Assembly (NCBI GenBank): GCA_036011305.1
Contig: DASCNA010000071.1
Span: 1 to 27,658, forward strand
Reading direction: 5' to 3'
Length of the DNA: 27,658 bases
Origin: DASCNA01 sp036011305
GTDB lineage: Bacteria; Verrucomicrobiota; Lentisphaeria; Victivallales; GWF2-38-69
Positions 15,301-22,646 of this stretch are shown piece after piece (positions within the stretch are counted from its first letter, which is position 1; each line of letters starts with the position of its first letter). A program made the translations under genes and the position numbers. Below the pieces are notes generated by a model that saw only the letters and a list, made by a program, of their open reading frames with translations, did not search any database and had not been told where the DNA came from.

Positions 15301-18289
15301 TCTAGCAAATGACAGTGATATCGATGGAGATGCAATTACTCTTACATCATTAAGTAATGCTTTAAAAGGAACTGCTGTAATTTCAACCGGAACTATAAAA
15401 TATACTGCTGATTCTGAATCAGTTGGTTATGATATACTAACTTATAATATTGTTGATTCAAAAGGAGCTGAAGCTAATGCAGAAGTCTCTGTTTCTATAA
15501 TAAAAAAAGAAGATCCTCAAAGTGAGATAACTTATGAATACAAAATTATAGACAGCTGGAACGGTGGATTTATAGGTGAATTTGTTCTTACAAATAATAA
15601 CAGTAGCAGTGTAGATAGTTGGGAACTGAAGTTTGACATGGAACCCAATATCACAAACATCTGGAATGCAGTTTTAGATTCACACACAGGAAATCATTAT
15701 TATATAAAAAATGAATCATGGAATAAAAATATACCTGCTAAAGGTTCAGTATCGTTCGGTTTTCAGGGAAGCGGTGATTCTACAGACATACCTGTTAATG
15801 TAGTAATAAACGGTAATGGAACAACTCCTCCTCCACCGCCGTTAAATAATGAACCTACAGCTGCAAATGATTCTGCACAGAGTGAGAAAAATCAAAGTAT
15901 AAATATTGATGTACTTAGCAATGATTCAGATATTGACGGTGATGCATTAATTATCAGTTCAACTTCTACACCTAAAAATGGTTCTGCAGTGATCAACAGT
16001 AATCTAATCACATATACACCAAATACAGATTATGTTGGAACAGATAGTTTCAGTTATAATATATCTGATGGTAATGGTGGAACAGCAGGTGCTACAGTCA
16101 ATGTAACTATTAAAGGTGATGATACACCTGTTAACAGCAATCCAGTTGCAAATGCAGATTATGTTACTATTTTTAAAGGAGAAAATGTTTCAGTAGATGT
16201 TCTTTCAAATGATACTGACAGTGACGGTGACAGTTTAAGCGTATCAGCAGTAGGAACTCCTTTAAATGGTATAGCTGAACTCTCAGGAAACGAAGTAGTA
16301 TATACTCCAAATACTGAATATATAGGAAATGAAAGCGTTGTTTATACTATTTCTGACGGAAAAGGAGGAACTGCATATGCTACTCTCTTTATAACTGTAA
16401 AAAGCAACGATCCGTTACCAGGTAAATTCGCTTATGGAGAAGCTCTGCAAAAATCAATTTATTTCTATGAATGCCAAAGATCTGGTAAGCTGCCAGAGTT
16501 TGATGGCGACCTTTCTTCAAGCTTCCACAATGGTTATATGAAAAATCGTGTAAACTGGAGAAGCCACTCATCATTAAATGATGGTATTGAAGCCGATTTG
16601 GATTTAAGTGGAGGATATCATGATGCAGGAGACCATGGTAAATTCGGTTTCCCTCTAGCTGCTACAATTACAAACCTTGCTTGGGGAGCAATTGAGTATA
16701 AAGATGCCTATGAAAAATCAGGACAGCTAGCATATATTCTGGAAACAATAAAATGGGGCACAGACTGGATGCTGAAAGCTCATACTTCTCCAAATGAATA
16801 CTGGGGGCATATAGGAGATGTAAGTGCAGATCATAGCTTCTGGGGTGCACCTGAATTACTGGAAACAATTGGAATTGCACGTACACCATATAAAATAGAT
16901 ACATCTAAACCGGGTTCAGACCTTGCGGCTGATACTGCTGCAGCACTTGCAGCAGCATCAATAGTGTTCAAGGATATTAATCCGTCATACTCTTCAGAAA
17001 TGCTCTATCATGCAAAACAGTTATATAGTTTTGCAGATAACTACAGGGGGTTATATCATGAAAGCATTTCAGAAATAGCAAGCTTCTACAAGTCATGGAG
17101 TGGATATAATGATGAATTAGTTTGGGGTGCTGCGTGGTTATATAAAGCAACCGGTGATACTAGTTACCTAAATAAAGCAGAAGAAGCAATGTCAGCATTC
17201 AAAGCTCCAGTTGAATTCAGCTGGGATGATAAATGGGCAGCTTCCACACTTCTTATGGCTGAACTTACTAATAACAGCAACTACAAAAATATGATTAAAA
17301 ACTTTCTTGATTTATATGTAAAAGGATCAAGTACAGTTACTATTACTGCTGGAGGACTAAGATGGCACTCTCAATGGAGTTCACTTCGTTATGCTGCAAA
17401 TTCAGCATTCCTGGCCTTTATTTATTCTGATAAATTTGAAAATTCAGGATCTTCTTACTTCCAGTTTGCAGAACGTCAAATAGACTATATACTTGGAGAC
17501 AACCCTGCAGAAAGAAGTTATGTAGTAGGCTTTGGCAAGAATCCTCCTAAAAGAGTACATCACAGAAGTGCTAGCGGAACTAATAGAGTAGACAGCGACA
17601 TTGATAATAGAAATATACTTTACGGTGCATTAACCGGCGGCCCGCAAGAAGCTGATGATTTTAGCTATAAAGATGACCGTACAAACTACTATTGCAATGA
17701 AGTAGCATTGGATTATAATGCAGCTTTCACTGGAGCTCTGGCCAGAATGTATAAAGAATATGGTGGAGAAGCTGATTCTACATTCCCGCCTATTGAATCT
17801 CCAAGAACGGATGAGTATTATGTAGAAGCATCAATAAATTATGAAACAGATAATTCTACAGAAATTCGTGCATTAATTAATAACCGCAGTTGTGCTCCTG
17901 CAAAAATTACAGACAAACTATCATTGAGATATTTCTTTGATCTAACTGAACTTTATAATGCAGGTTATACTGTCAGCAATGCATTTGTCAGAAAAAACTG
18001 GATTGAAGGCGGTACTTTGAGTAATATAAAAGTATGGGATGCAATCAAACATATTTATTATGTAGAGGTAGATTTTTCAGGAACAGATATATATCCTGGA
18101 GATGGAACAACGTATCGCAAGGAAGCTCAATTCAGAATTGGTTTAAATGAAGGTATACCTGCGTCACTATGGATTCCTTCAAATGATCAATCATTTAAGA
18201 ATTTAGAAAACGGTCATGCAAATATCAAACAAACAGAGTTTATTCCTGTTTATGAAGATCAAAATCTAATTTCAGGCATTCAACAGTAA
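12356..18289 (+). CDS. Secreted bifunctional cellulase: CBM2-Big-GH48-Big2-CBM2-Big2-GH9-CBM3c
   Basis: A 1977-residue exported enzyme. In order: signal peptide about 1-28; CBM2 at 30-128 with exposed-type W39, W60 and W74; Ig/cadherin-like (Big_9 type) domain 133-219; GH48 at 221-860 with catalytic acid E272 (HETTSEA) and D446 (SDADAR), by alignment with Clostridium CelF E55 and D230; two Big domains 868-957 and 961-1049; second CBM2 at 1058-1155 with W1068, W1089 and W1103; PPPPP linker; two Big domains 1166-1252 and 1260-1349; GH9 at 1357-1805 with D1423 and D1426 (HDAGDHGKF), the VHHRSAS motif and acid E1782; CBM3c at about 1816-1950. GH48 attacks cellulose chain ends, while GH9-CBM3c enzymes are typically processive endoglucanases. 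I see no dockerin, SLH, sortase or gliding-secretion C-terminal signal. The ATG has GAGGGG nine bases upstream. A strong terminator follows. Confidence 0.95.
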   Translation: MSYFENAFKHFLFSLLFILSGITTIIASDAVEFSVTNTWNSGHQASVKIINSTNTPIDNWTVEFDYPYSIEDIWNAEIISKGNDHYKIQNKSYNAQISPNEFIEFGFVASPGNSDRSPPTNIKLNGNGSDPLEPKIIGDKASTQINKSVIIDILANDENLPSNSTTTITIPPTKGKVVVNQDNTVTYTPNLDMTGNDNFTYQVNNNSKLTGNVSIAITKPVELNVYTQRFKDLWSDIHNSNNGYFSKDGAPYHSVETLIIEAPDYGHETTSEAYSYWIWLEAMYGRVTGDWSPLKNAWNKLETQIIPSNEDQPSNKGYNPDKPAVFAGEYPLPSYYPAQLDSDIPVGKDPVSQELATTYGTWDVYGMHWLLDLDNFYGYGKRGDSSLTPSFMNTFQRGEEESVWETIPHPSWEDFKYGKNDGTGFLSLFVGDKSYSKQWRYTAASDADARVVQAMYRADQWAKEQGIELNDEVNKTSKMGDYLRLAMFDKYFKPIGSQSLSGPGATGYDSAHYLMSWYYAWGGPIGSTDWAFRIGSSHAHFGYQNPFAAWVLSNTENFVPNSPNAKRDWNTSLQRQLEFYRWLQSSEGAIAGGATNSYNGIYDKYPEGIPTFYGMAYVENPVYKDPGSNGWFGMQAWSMQRIAELYYETNNPLAKEIMDKWIVWIKSVVILEDSGGYKIPVNLSWSGQPDTWNPSSPSENNNLHVTVKDYNQDVGITGSLANALIYYAAATEKYDTLDTESKNLAKELLDRMWNFRDEKGISVPEIRNDYKRLFEQQIYIPSEWQGKMANGDVIKEGVSFLDIRSKYKSDPMYPALENAYNDYISGNTEEFESPEFRYHRFWAQVDAALAYAEYGFFFGNDKPAENKPPIANEDTASVNAGESVNIDILSNDSDPDGDVLIIESFTPPSKGTVSKSGNFLKYTANTDAEGSDIFTYTINDGKGKTAMAEVSVTVLNVPKNNHPTAVNDTAELKAGETINIDVLANDSDIDGDAITLTSLSNALKGTAVISTGTIKYTADSESVGYDILTYNIVDSKGAEANAEVSVSIIKKEDPQSEITYEYKIIDSWNGGFIGEFVLTNNNSSSVDSWELKFDMEPNITNIWNAVLDSHTGNHYYIKNESWNKNIPAKGSVSFGFQGSGDSTDIPVNVVINGNGTTPPPPPLNNEPTAANDSAQSEKNQSINIDVLSNDSDIDGDALIISSTSTPKNGSAVINSNLITYTPNTDYVGTDSFSYNISDGNGGTAGATVNVTIKGDDTPVNSNPVANADYVTIFKGENVSVDVLSNDTDSDGDSLSVSAVGTPLNGIAELSGNEVVYTPNTEYIGNESVVYTISDGKGGTAYATLFITVKSNDPLPGKFAYGEALQKSIYFYECQRSGKLPEFDGDLSSSFHNGYMKNRVNWRSHSSLNDGIEADLDLSGGYHDAGDHGKFGFPLAATITNLAWGAIEYKDAYEKSGQLAYILETIKWGTDWMLKAHTSPNEYWGHIGDVSADHSFWGAPELLETIGIARTPYKIDTSKPGSDLAADTAAALAAASIVFKDINPSYSSEMLYHAKQLYSFADNYRGLYHESISEIASFYKSWSGYNDELVWGAAWLYKATGDTSYLNKAEEAMSAFKAPVEFSWDDKWAASTLLMAELTNNSNYKNMIKNFLDLYVKGSSTVTITAGGLRWHSQWSSLRYAANSAFLAFIYSDKFENSGSSYFQFAERQIDYILGDNPAERSYVVGFGKNPPKRVHHRSASGTNRVDSDIDNRNILYGALTGGPQEADDFSYKDDRTNYYCNEVALDYNAAFTGALARMYKEYGGEADSTFPPIESPRTDEYYVEASINYETDNSTEIRALINNRSCAPAKITDKLSLRYFFDLTELYNAGYTVSNAFVRKNWIEGGTLSNIKVWDAIKHIYYVEVDFSGTDIYPGDGTTYRKEAQFRIGLNEGIPASLWIPSNDQSFKNLENGHANIKQTEFIPVYEDQNLISGIQQ

Positions 18290-18302
18290 AATATTTATAT
18301 TA

Positions 18303-18338
18303 AAAAGCACATAAACGTTCAAATTTATGTGCTTTTTT
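18303..18338 (+). terminator. Rho-independent terminator after the cellulase
   Basis: A perfect 13-bp stem (AAAAGCACATAAA / TTTATGTGCTTTT) with an 8-base loop ends in a run of T, 14 bases after the cellulase stop. The A-run on the left arm means it could also work in the other direction. Confidence 0.92.
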
Positions 18339-18514
18339 GTAGGTAAAACACTGATAAATATACTTTCTAATTATTTTAATTTGCTTAATTTGCCTGTTTA
18401 AGTAAATTAAGGCCTTTTCGACAAATGTATACCTATTTATACCAGCTTTTATTATATGAGCTATATGTATAAAAATTTTAATTTACTAAAAACATAAAAA
18501 GGGAGAATACGCCT

Positions 18515-19972
18515 ATGGAGGCAGCAATAAATAAAGAAAAAAAGAGATTATATCCGCTCGGTTTAAAAGTCATGCTGGTAATCAGTTTTTTCTACATGAT
18601 AGGACAAATGACTATAAATTTTAATCTTGTGCTGTATGCTACACAGGAACTAGGATTTTCCAGATCAGGAATAACAGTGATATTCGGAGTATTCTGGGCA
18701 CTAGGTACAGTATACAGTCTCCTTGGAGGCTATCTTTCAGGTAAATACGGGTATAAACAAGCAGTAATATTAGGAATTTCACTCGAAATTGTTGCTTTTC
18801 TGTTATTAACTGTTAAATCAACTCTTTTCTTATATTTCGGACTTGCCTTCTTTGCTGTGGGTGCACATTTTGCAGTTCCTGCTATGAACTGTACAATAAG
18901 CCAGTTGTACGGTCCGGGTGACACAAGAAGACATAGCGGTTTTCTGCTCAACTATGTTGCACTTAATATCGGCTCTTTGATTGCATCTATCGGTTCCGGG
19001 TTTTTAGCACAGATATTTGGTTTCAGCTATGTATTTCTCTTTCCGTCAATAATACTCTTTCTAGCTGTCGGCATATTTATTGTATTTAATAATTATATTG
19101 ATTACCATACTGAAAGTTTAATGTCAGATCAAGAAAAAAGAGGGTTCACACAAAAGACTAAAGATTTTATTAAAATGCTTATAGTAGCCCTGCTGTCAAT
19201 TTCAGTTTTTGCTCTCATTATCGCTCATGCCAAGACTTTAAATATCTGGATAATTATAGTCGCCGCTATGGCATATGTATATGTTTTATTCATATCATTT
19301 AAATATTACACAGGAGCAGCAAGACGAAAAATGCTTCTGTTTGTAGTACTATGTATTGCTTCAATTGTTTTCTGGCTGCTTTATAATTTAGCACCTACTG
19401 CTTTAACTCTTTTTATACAGCACAATGTTGATAGAAATATACTAGGGACTCTGATTCCGACACAGGCTTATAGCGGATTAAATCCAATTGTAATTATTAT
19501 ATTTGGTCCAATTATCAGCTGGGGACTTATTAAACTAGGCAACAAAGGAAAAAAGGTCAGTAACCTTACAAAATTTATCATTGCATTAATAATGATGGGA
19601 TTGGGTTATTTATTACTTGTGCCATCTATTCCTGCATCTCATTTTGCCCTGGTAGGCAGTATATGGATAGTATTCAGCTATCTGTTACAGTCGGTAGGAG
19701 AGTTATTCATAGGACCAGTAGCTCAGGCTATGGTTGGGGAACTTGTACCTAGAGAAAAAGAAGGTATGATGATGGGACTGACCCTGCTCAACCTTGGCTG
19801 CAGCAGCGCAATTGCTACATACTTTGCAAATTATGCATACATCAACACTAACAACTTAAGGTTATCTGACATATCTTTTGAACATGCATTCGCTCTGTAC
19901 GGTATACTTGCTGTGGTAGTAGGAATATTATTGTTTGCTTTCTCACCGCTTCTTAAGAAAATGATGAAATAA
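18515..19972 (+). CDS. Divergent POT/PTR2-family (MFS) transporter lacking the proton-coupling motif
   Basis: A 485-residue membrane protein with about 14 segments, the size of bacterial oligopeptide:H+ symporters (DtpT/PepT type). Family features present are GGYLSGKYGYKQAVILG (71-87), LNYVALNIGSL (145-155), the FWLLYNLAP...LFIQHNVDR block in TM7, the LNPIVIIIFGPI block in TM8 and a TM10 SVGELFIGPV that keeps the family Glu. Missing are the TM1 ExxERFxYY motif (the aligned stretch around 24-33 has no acidic or basic residue) and the TM4 Lys (V121 in its place). These residues couple proton and peptide in characterised members, so substrate or mechanism may differ. GGGAGA precedes the ATG. The gene is separated from the cellulase by a terminator. 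Cellodextrin uptake is only a speculation from position. Confidence 0.75.
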   Translation: MEAAINKEKKRLYPLGLKVMLVISFFYMIGQMTINFNLVLYATQELGFSRSGITVIFGVFWALGTVYSLLGGYLSGKYGYKQAVILGISLEIVAFLLLTVKSTLFLYFGLAFFAVGAHFAVPAMNCTISQLYGPGDTRRHSGFLLNYVALNIGSLIASIGSGFLAQIFGFSYVFLFPSIILFLAVGIFIVFNNYIDYHTESLMSDQEKRGFTQKTKDFIKMLIVALLSISVFALIIAHAKTLNIWIIIVAAMAYVYVLFISFKYYTGAARRKMLLFVVLCIASIVFWLLYNLAPTALTLFIQHNVDRNILGTLIPTQAYSGLNPIVIIIFGPIISWGLIKLGNKGKKVSNLTKFIIALIMMGLGYLLLVPSIPASHFALVGSIWIVFSYLLQSVGELFIGPVAQAMVGELVPREKEGMMMGLTLLNLGCSSAIATYFANYAYINTNNLRLSDISFEHAFALYGILAVVVGILLFAFSPLLKKMMK

Positions 19973-19982
19973 AAATTTAATT

Positions 19983-20026
19983 ATTAACTTTACGCAAAAC
20001 AAAATTTAATCATGCGTAAGGTTAAT
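19983..20026. repeat. 14-bp inverted repeat after the POT-like gene
   Basis: ATTAACTTTACGCA (19983-19996) pairs with TGCGTAAGGTTAAT (20013-20026), all Watson-Crick except one G:U, around a 16-base AT-rich loop. It lies ten bases after the transporter stop and is not followed by a T-run. It could be a weak or Rho-assisted terminator, an mRNA 3' stabilising hairpin, or a palindromic operator just upstream of the promoter at 20033. Confidence 0.55.
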
Positions 20027-20032
20027 AAATCG

Positions 20033-20061
20033 TTGAATTTCAATATTATACCTTATATAAT
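20033..20061 (+). promoter_or_regulatory. Promoter of the exported hypothetical gene
   Basis: TTGAAT (20033-20038) and a perfect TATAAT (20056-20061) are exactly 17 bases apart, giving a start near 20068, about 30 bases before the ATG at 20099. This is the best promoter match in the window. Confidence 0.62.
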
Positions 20062-20098
20062 TATCTAGCATAAAAAACATACTCCTAAAGGATATTTT

Positions 20099-20698
20099 AT
20101 GCTAAAAATTCATATAAAATCGCAAATATATATACTTTTTACTCTCTCAATACTGTGTACAACAGCTGTAAAAGCTGATTATTTTACCAAAGACAAAAAA
20201 TATACTGACACAATTTTAGCTAACAGTGTATGGGGAAATGACTGGACAGTAAAACCTATAAAAAAAATTCCGCCTAAATTACTCGAATATGCAGCAACTG
20301 AAGCTAAAATTTTCAAATCAAAAGACGGAACAAAAAAATCAGGATTATTAGTGCCTAGGACATTAATTAAATTTGAAAAAAGTGGTGATTTTATATTTCT
20401 TTGGGAGAAAAATAATAAATCTACTGGAGAAATATCAGGAAAATGGCATGTAGAAAATTCTAAGTTGATTTTTACTTTAACAAAAAATTATGTAAAACCC
20501 TATCTGCTCAACACAGAATTAAGATATAAAATACTAAAGACAACAAATAACAATTTTCATCTTAAACTCAAAGGCGTAGAGCATCCACCAGTCACAAACA
20601 TTGTAAAGACATCTAACAACCCGATTTATGATATAGAAAAGATTGCTGCTGCATTAAAACAGGCAAAAGTTAATAAACATACTAATAAAAAAAGTTAG
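20099..20698 (+). CDS. Exported protein of unknown function
   Basis: I do not recognise this 199-residue protein. It has a signal peptide of about 26 residues (basic start, hydrophobic core, likely cleavage after VKA) and no lipobox Cys. The mature part is Lys-rich, with a Trp-containing start (NSVWGNDW) and a mid-section of alternating beta-like strands (IKFEKSGDFIFLWEK, GEISGKWHVENSKLIFTL). That section resembles the small beta-barrel 'lipocalin-like' or extracytoplasmic stress proteins in general pattern only. The ATG at 20099 is supported by AAAGGA seven bases upstream and by the promoter at 20033-20061. Its TAG overlaps the TAA of cobO on the other strand (four bases in common), and there is no room for a terminator between them. 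Confidence 0.75.
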   Translation: MLKIHIKSQIYILFTLSILCTTAVKADYFTKDKKYTDTILANSVWGNDWTVKPIKKIPPKLLEYAATEAKIFKSKDGTKKSGLLVPRTLIKFEKSGDFIFLWEKNNKSTGEISGKWHVENSKLIFTLTKNYVKPYLLNTELRYKILKTTNNNFHLKLKGVEHPPVTNIVKTSNNPIYDIEKIAAALKQAKVNKHTNKKS

Positions 20699-21246
20699 AA
20701 TTCAATCCCTTTCAATGCTTTTATCCCCTTGTCGAAAGGATGCTTAATTTTTTTCATTTCTGTAACCAAGTCTGCATATTGAATTAAATCCTCAGGAGCT
20801 TTTCTTCCGGTAATAATGATATTTACCCATTTTTTTCTCTGAGTGAGTACCTCCGTAACTTCAGTTACAGATAAGTATTTTAGAGACAGTACAATATTAA
20901 GTTCATCAAGTATGATTAAATCATATTCACTGCTCAGTATTTTCTCTTTAGCATAATCCCAGGCTTTTGCACATTCAGAAATATCATGTTCTCTATTTTT
21001 AGTATCCCATGTAAATCCGCTACCTAAAGATATTATTTCAAATGGTAAATTAATCTTTTCAGCACATCTTTTTTCTCCAGGATTCCATTTACCTTTGATA
21101 AATTGTATCATCAATACTTTCCAGCCCCATCCCAATGCCCGAAATGCAGTTCCCAGTGAAGCAGTAGTTTTACCTTTGCCATCACCAGTATTTACTATCA
21201 CAATACTATTTCTTTTTTCTTTTATAATATTTCTATCTAATTCCAT
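20695..21246 (-). CDS. cobO: Corrinoid adenosyltransferase (CobO/BtuR/CobA type)
   Basis: This 183-residue cytosolic enzyme adenosylates cob(I)alamin or cob(I)yrinic acid a,c-diamide with ATP, producing the coenzyme form of B12. The ATP loop is NTGDGKGKTT (19-28), followed by the family features RALGWGWKV, QFIKGKW, GSGFTWDT, the Walker B-like DLIILDELN and TGRKAPEDLI. The length matches the CobA/CobO family rather than the PduO or EutT families. No other cobalamin genes are in the window, so it may serve salvage only. No clear Shine-Dalgarno precedes the ATG. I looked for a cobalamin riboswitch in the 166 bases upstream and saw none. Confidence 0.92.
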   Translation of the reverse strand: MELDRNIIKEKRNSIVIVNTGDGKGKTTASLGTAFRALGWGWKVLMIQFIKGKWNPGEKRCAEKINLPFEIISLGSGFTWDTKNREHDISECAKAWDYAKEKILSSEYDLIILDELNIVLSLKYLSVTEVTEVLTQRKKWVNIIITGRKAPEDLIQYADLVTEMKKIKHPFDKGIKALKGIEF

Positions 21247-21351
21247 ATCACATGTATCCGAATTATATCAATATTAACAGTAAATCAAATCTAAAGATAA
21301 TCTGAAAATTTATAATAAAGTTTACGAAATTCCTCATTAATTAATAAAGTC

Positions 21352-21392
21352 AAAAATATTTACAGAGACAAAGATTCACTGTCTCTATAAAT
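21352..21392 (-). terminator. Rho-independent terminator of the tdh-kbl operon
   Basis: On the minus strand, 20 bases past the kbl stop, a stem of AGAGACA / TGTCTCT (7 bp) continues after one mismatch by ATTTA / TAAAT (5 bp). The loop is 9 bases, and a run of five T follows. Confidence 0.85.
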
Positions 21393-21412
21393 GTTTTTAA
21401 CAGCTATATTAA

Positions 21413-22597
21413 TTAAATTCCGAGTTCCTGTTTCACTTCAGCGAACATCTTAACAGCAAAGTCAAGATCTTCTTTAGTGTGAGCAGCAGAAATCTGTGTG
21501 CGGATTCTTGCTTGCCCTTTAGGAACAACCGGATATAAAAAGCCTATCACATAAACTCCTTTTTCGAGCATTTTGGCAGCCATTTTCTGAGCTAGAACAG
21601 CATCATACAACATTATAGGCACAATAGGATGATCTCCAGGTTTTACATCCAATCCCAATTCACTTATTTTAGCTCTGAAATATTTAGTATTCTCTTCCAG
21701 CTTATCTCTCAAAGCAGTAGAAGATTTCAACATTTCAAACATTTTAATAGAACCGCACACAACAGCAGGCGCTACAGTGTTAGAAAATAAGTAAGGACGT
21801 GAACGCTGACGAAGAATATCTATAATTTCTTTTCTACCGCTGGTATAGCCTCCACTTGCTCCGCCAAGAGCTTTTCCTAGAGTTCCGGTAATAATATCAA
21901 CACGTCCCATAACATCGCAATACTCATGAGTTCCTTTGCCGTGTTTACCCATAAAACCTACAGCATGTGAATCATCTACCATTACTAACGCATCATATTT
22001 GTCGGCTAAATCACAAATTGCCTTAAGATTCGCAATCGTTCCATCCATAGAAAATACACCGTCAGTAGCTATAAGTTTAAAACGGCAGTCAGAAGCTTCC
22101 TGTAATTTTTTTTCCAAATCTGCCATATTGTTATTTTCATATCTGAAACGGTTGGCTTTACAGAGCCTGACTCCGTCAATAATACTTGCGTGGTTAAGCG
22201 CATCACTTATCACTGCATCTTTATCAGAAAGCAGTGTTTCAAAAAGACCTCCGTTGGCATCAAAACATGAGCTGTAAAGAATAGTATCATCTGTACCCAG
22301 AAAACTGGAAATTTCTGCTTCAAGATTCTTATGAACTTCCTGAGTTCCGCAAATAAAACGAACAGATGAAAGACCATAACCCCATTCATCAACACCATCT
22401 TTTGCAGCATTGATAATTTCAGCATTATCAGAAAGTCCAAGATAGTTATTGGCACACATATTTAACACTTTTTGTCCGGTACTAACGCTGATATTTGCAC
22501 GCTGAGGGCTTGTGATAATACGCTCGGCTTTAAAAAGACCGCTTTCTTTGATAGAGTTAAGTTCATTAGCTAAATGAGATTTCATATTTCCATACAT
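21413..22597 (-). CDS. kbl: Glycine C-acetyltransferase (2-amino-3-ketobutyrate CoA ligase)
   Basis: This 394-residue PLP enzyme of the alpha-oxoamine synthase family splits 2-amino-3-ketobutyrate with CoA into glycine and acetyl-CoA. PLP contacts are visible: the SDALNHASIIDG stretch (131-142), the VDDSHAVGF motif with D208 and H211, and the Schiff-base lysine K242 in ITGTLGKALGGASGG. The SNTVAP segment of the family follows. The N-terminus (GLFKAERIITSPQ at about 20-32) matches E. coli Kbl closely, which supports the start at 22597 and separates it from BioF, HemA and Spt relatives. AGGGG stands seven bases before the ATG. It lies 49 bases behind tdh, the previous enzyme of the pathway. Confidence 0.95.
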   Translation of the reverse strand: MYGNMKSHLANELNSIKESGLFKAERIITSPQRANISVSTGQKVLNMCANNYLGLSDNAEIINAAKDGVDEWGYGLSSVRFICGTQEVHKNLEAEISSFLGTDDTILYSSCFDANGGLFETLLSDKDAVISDALNHASIIDGVRLCKANRFRYENNNMADLEKKLQEASDCRFKLIATDGVFSMDGTIANLKAICDLADKYDALVMVDDSHAVGFMGKHGKGTHEYCDVMGRVDIITGTLGKALGGASGGYTSGRKEIIDILRQRSRPYLFSNTVAPAVVCGSIKMFEMLKSSTALRDKLEENTKYFRAKISELGLDVKPGDHPIVPIMLYDAVLAQKMAAKMLEKGVYVIGFLYPVVPKGQARIRTQISAAHTKEDLDFAVKMFAEVKQELGI

Positions 22598-22646
22598 AGT
22601 AATACCCCTGATTCTATTGTTTTAATAATTTCACTATATCAATACT

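Noticed and set aside
14936..16417. Repeated DNA within the cellulase gene as a possible CRISPR-like or mobile repeat.
   Set aside because: The repetition is at protein level, from tandem Ig/cadherin-like domains. The DNA copies are diverged.
21247..21412. Possible cobalamin riboswitch upstream of cobO.
   Set aside because: The space is short and I see no B12-box-like sequence. The only clear structure is the kbl terminator.
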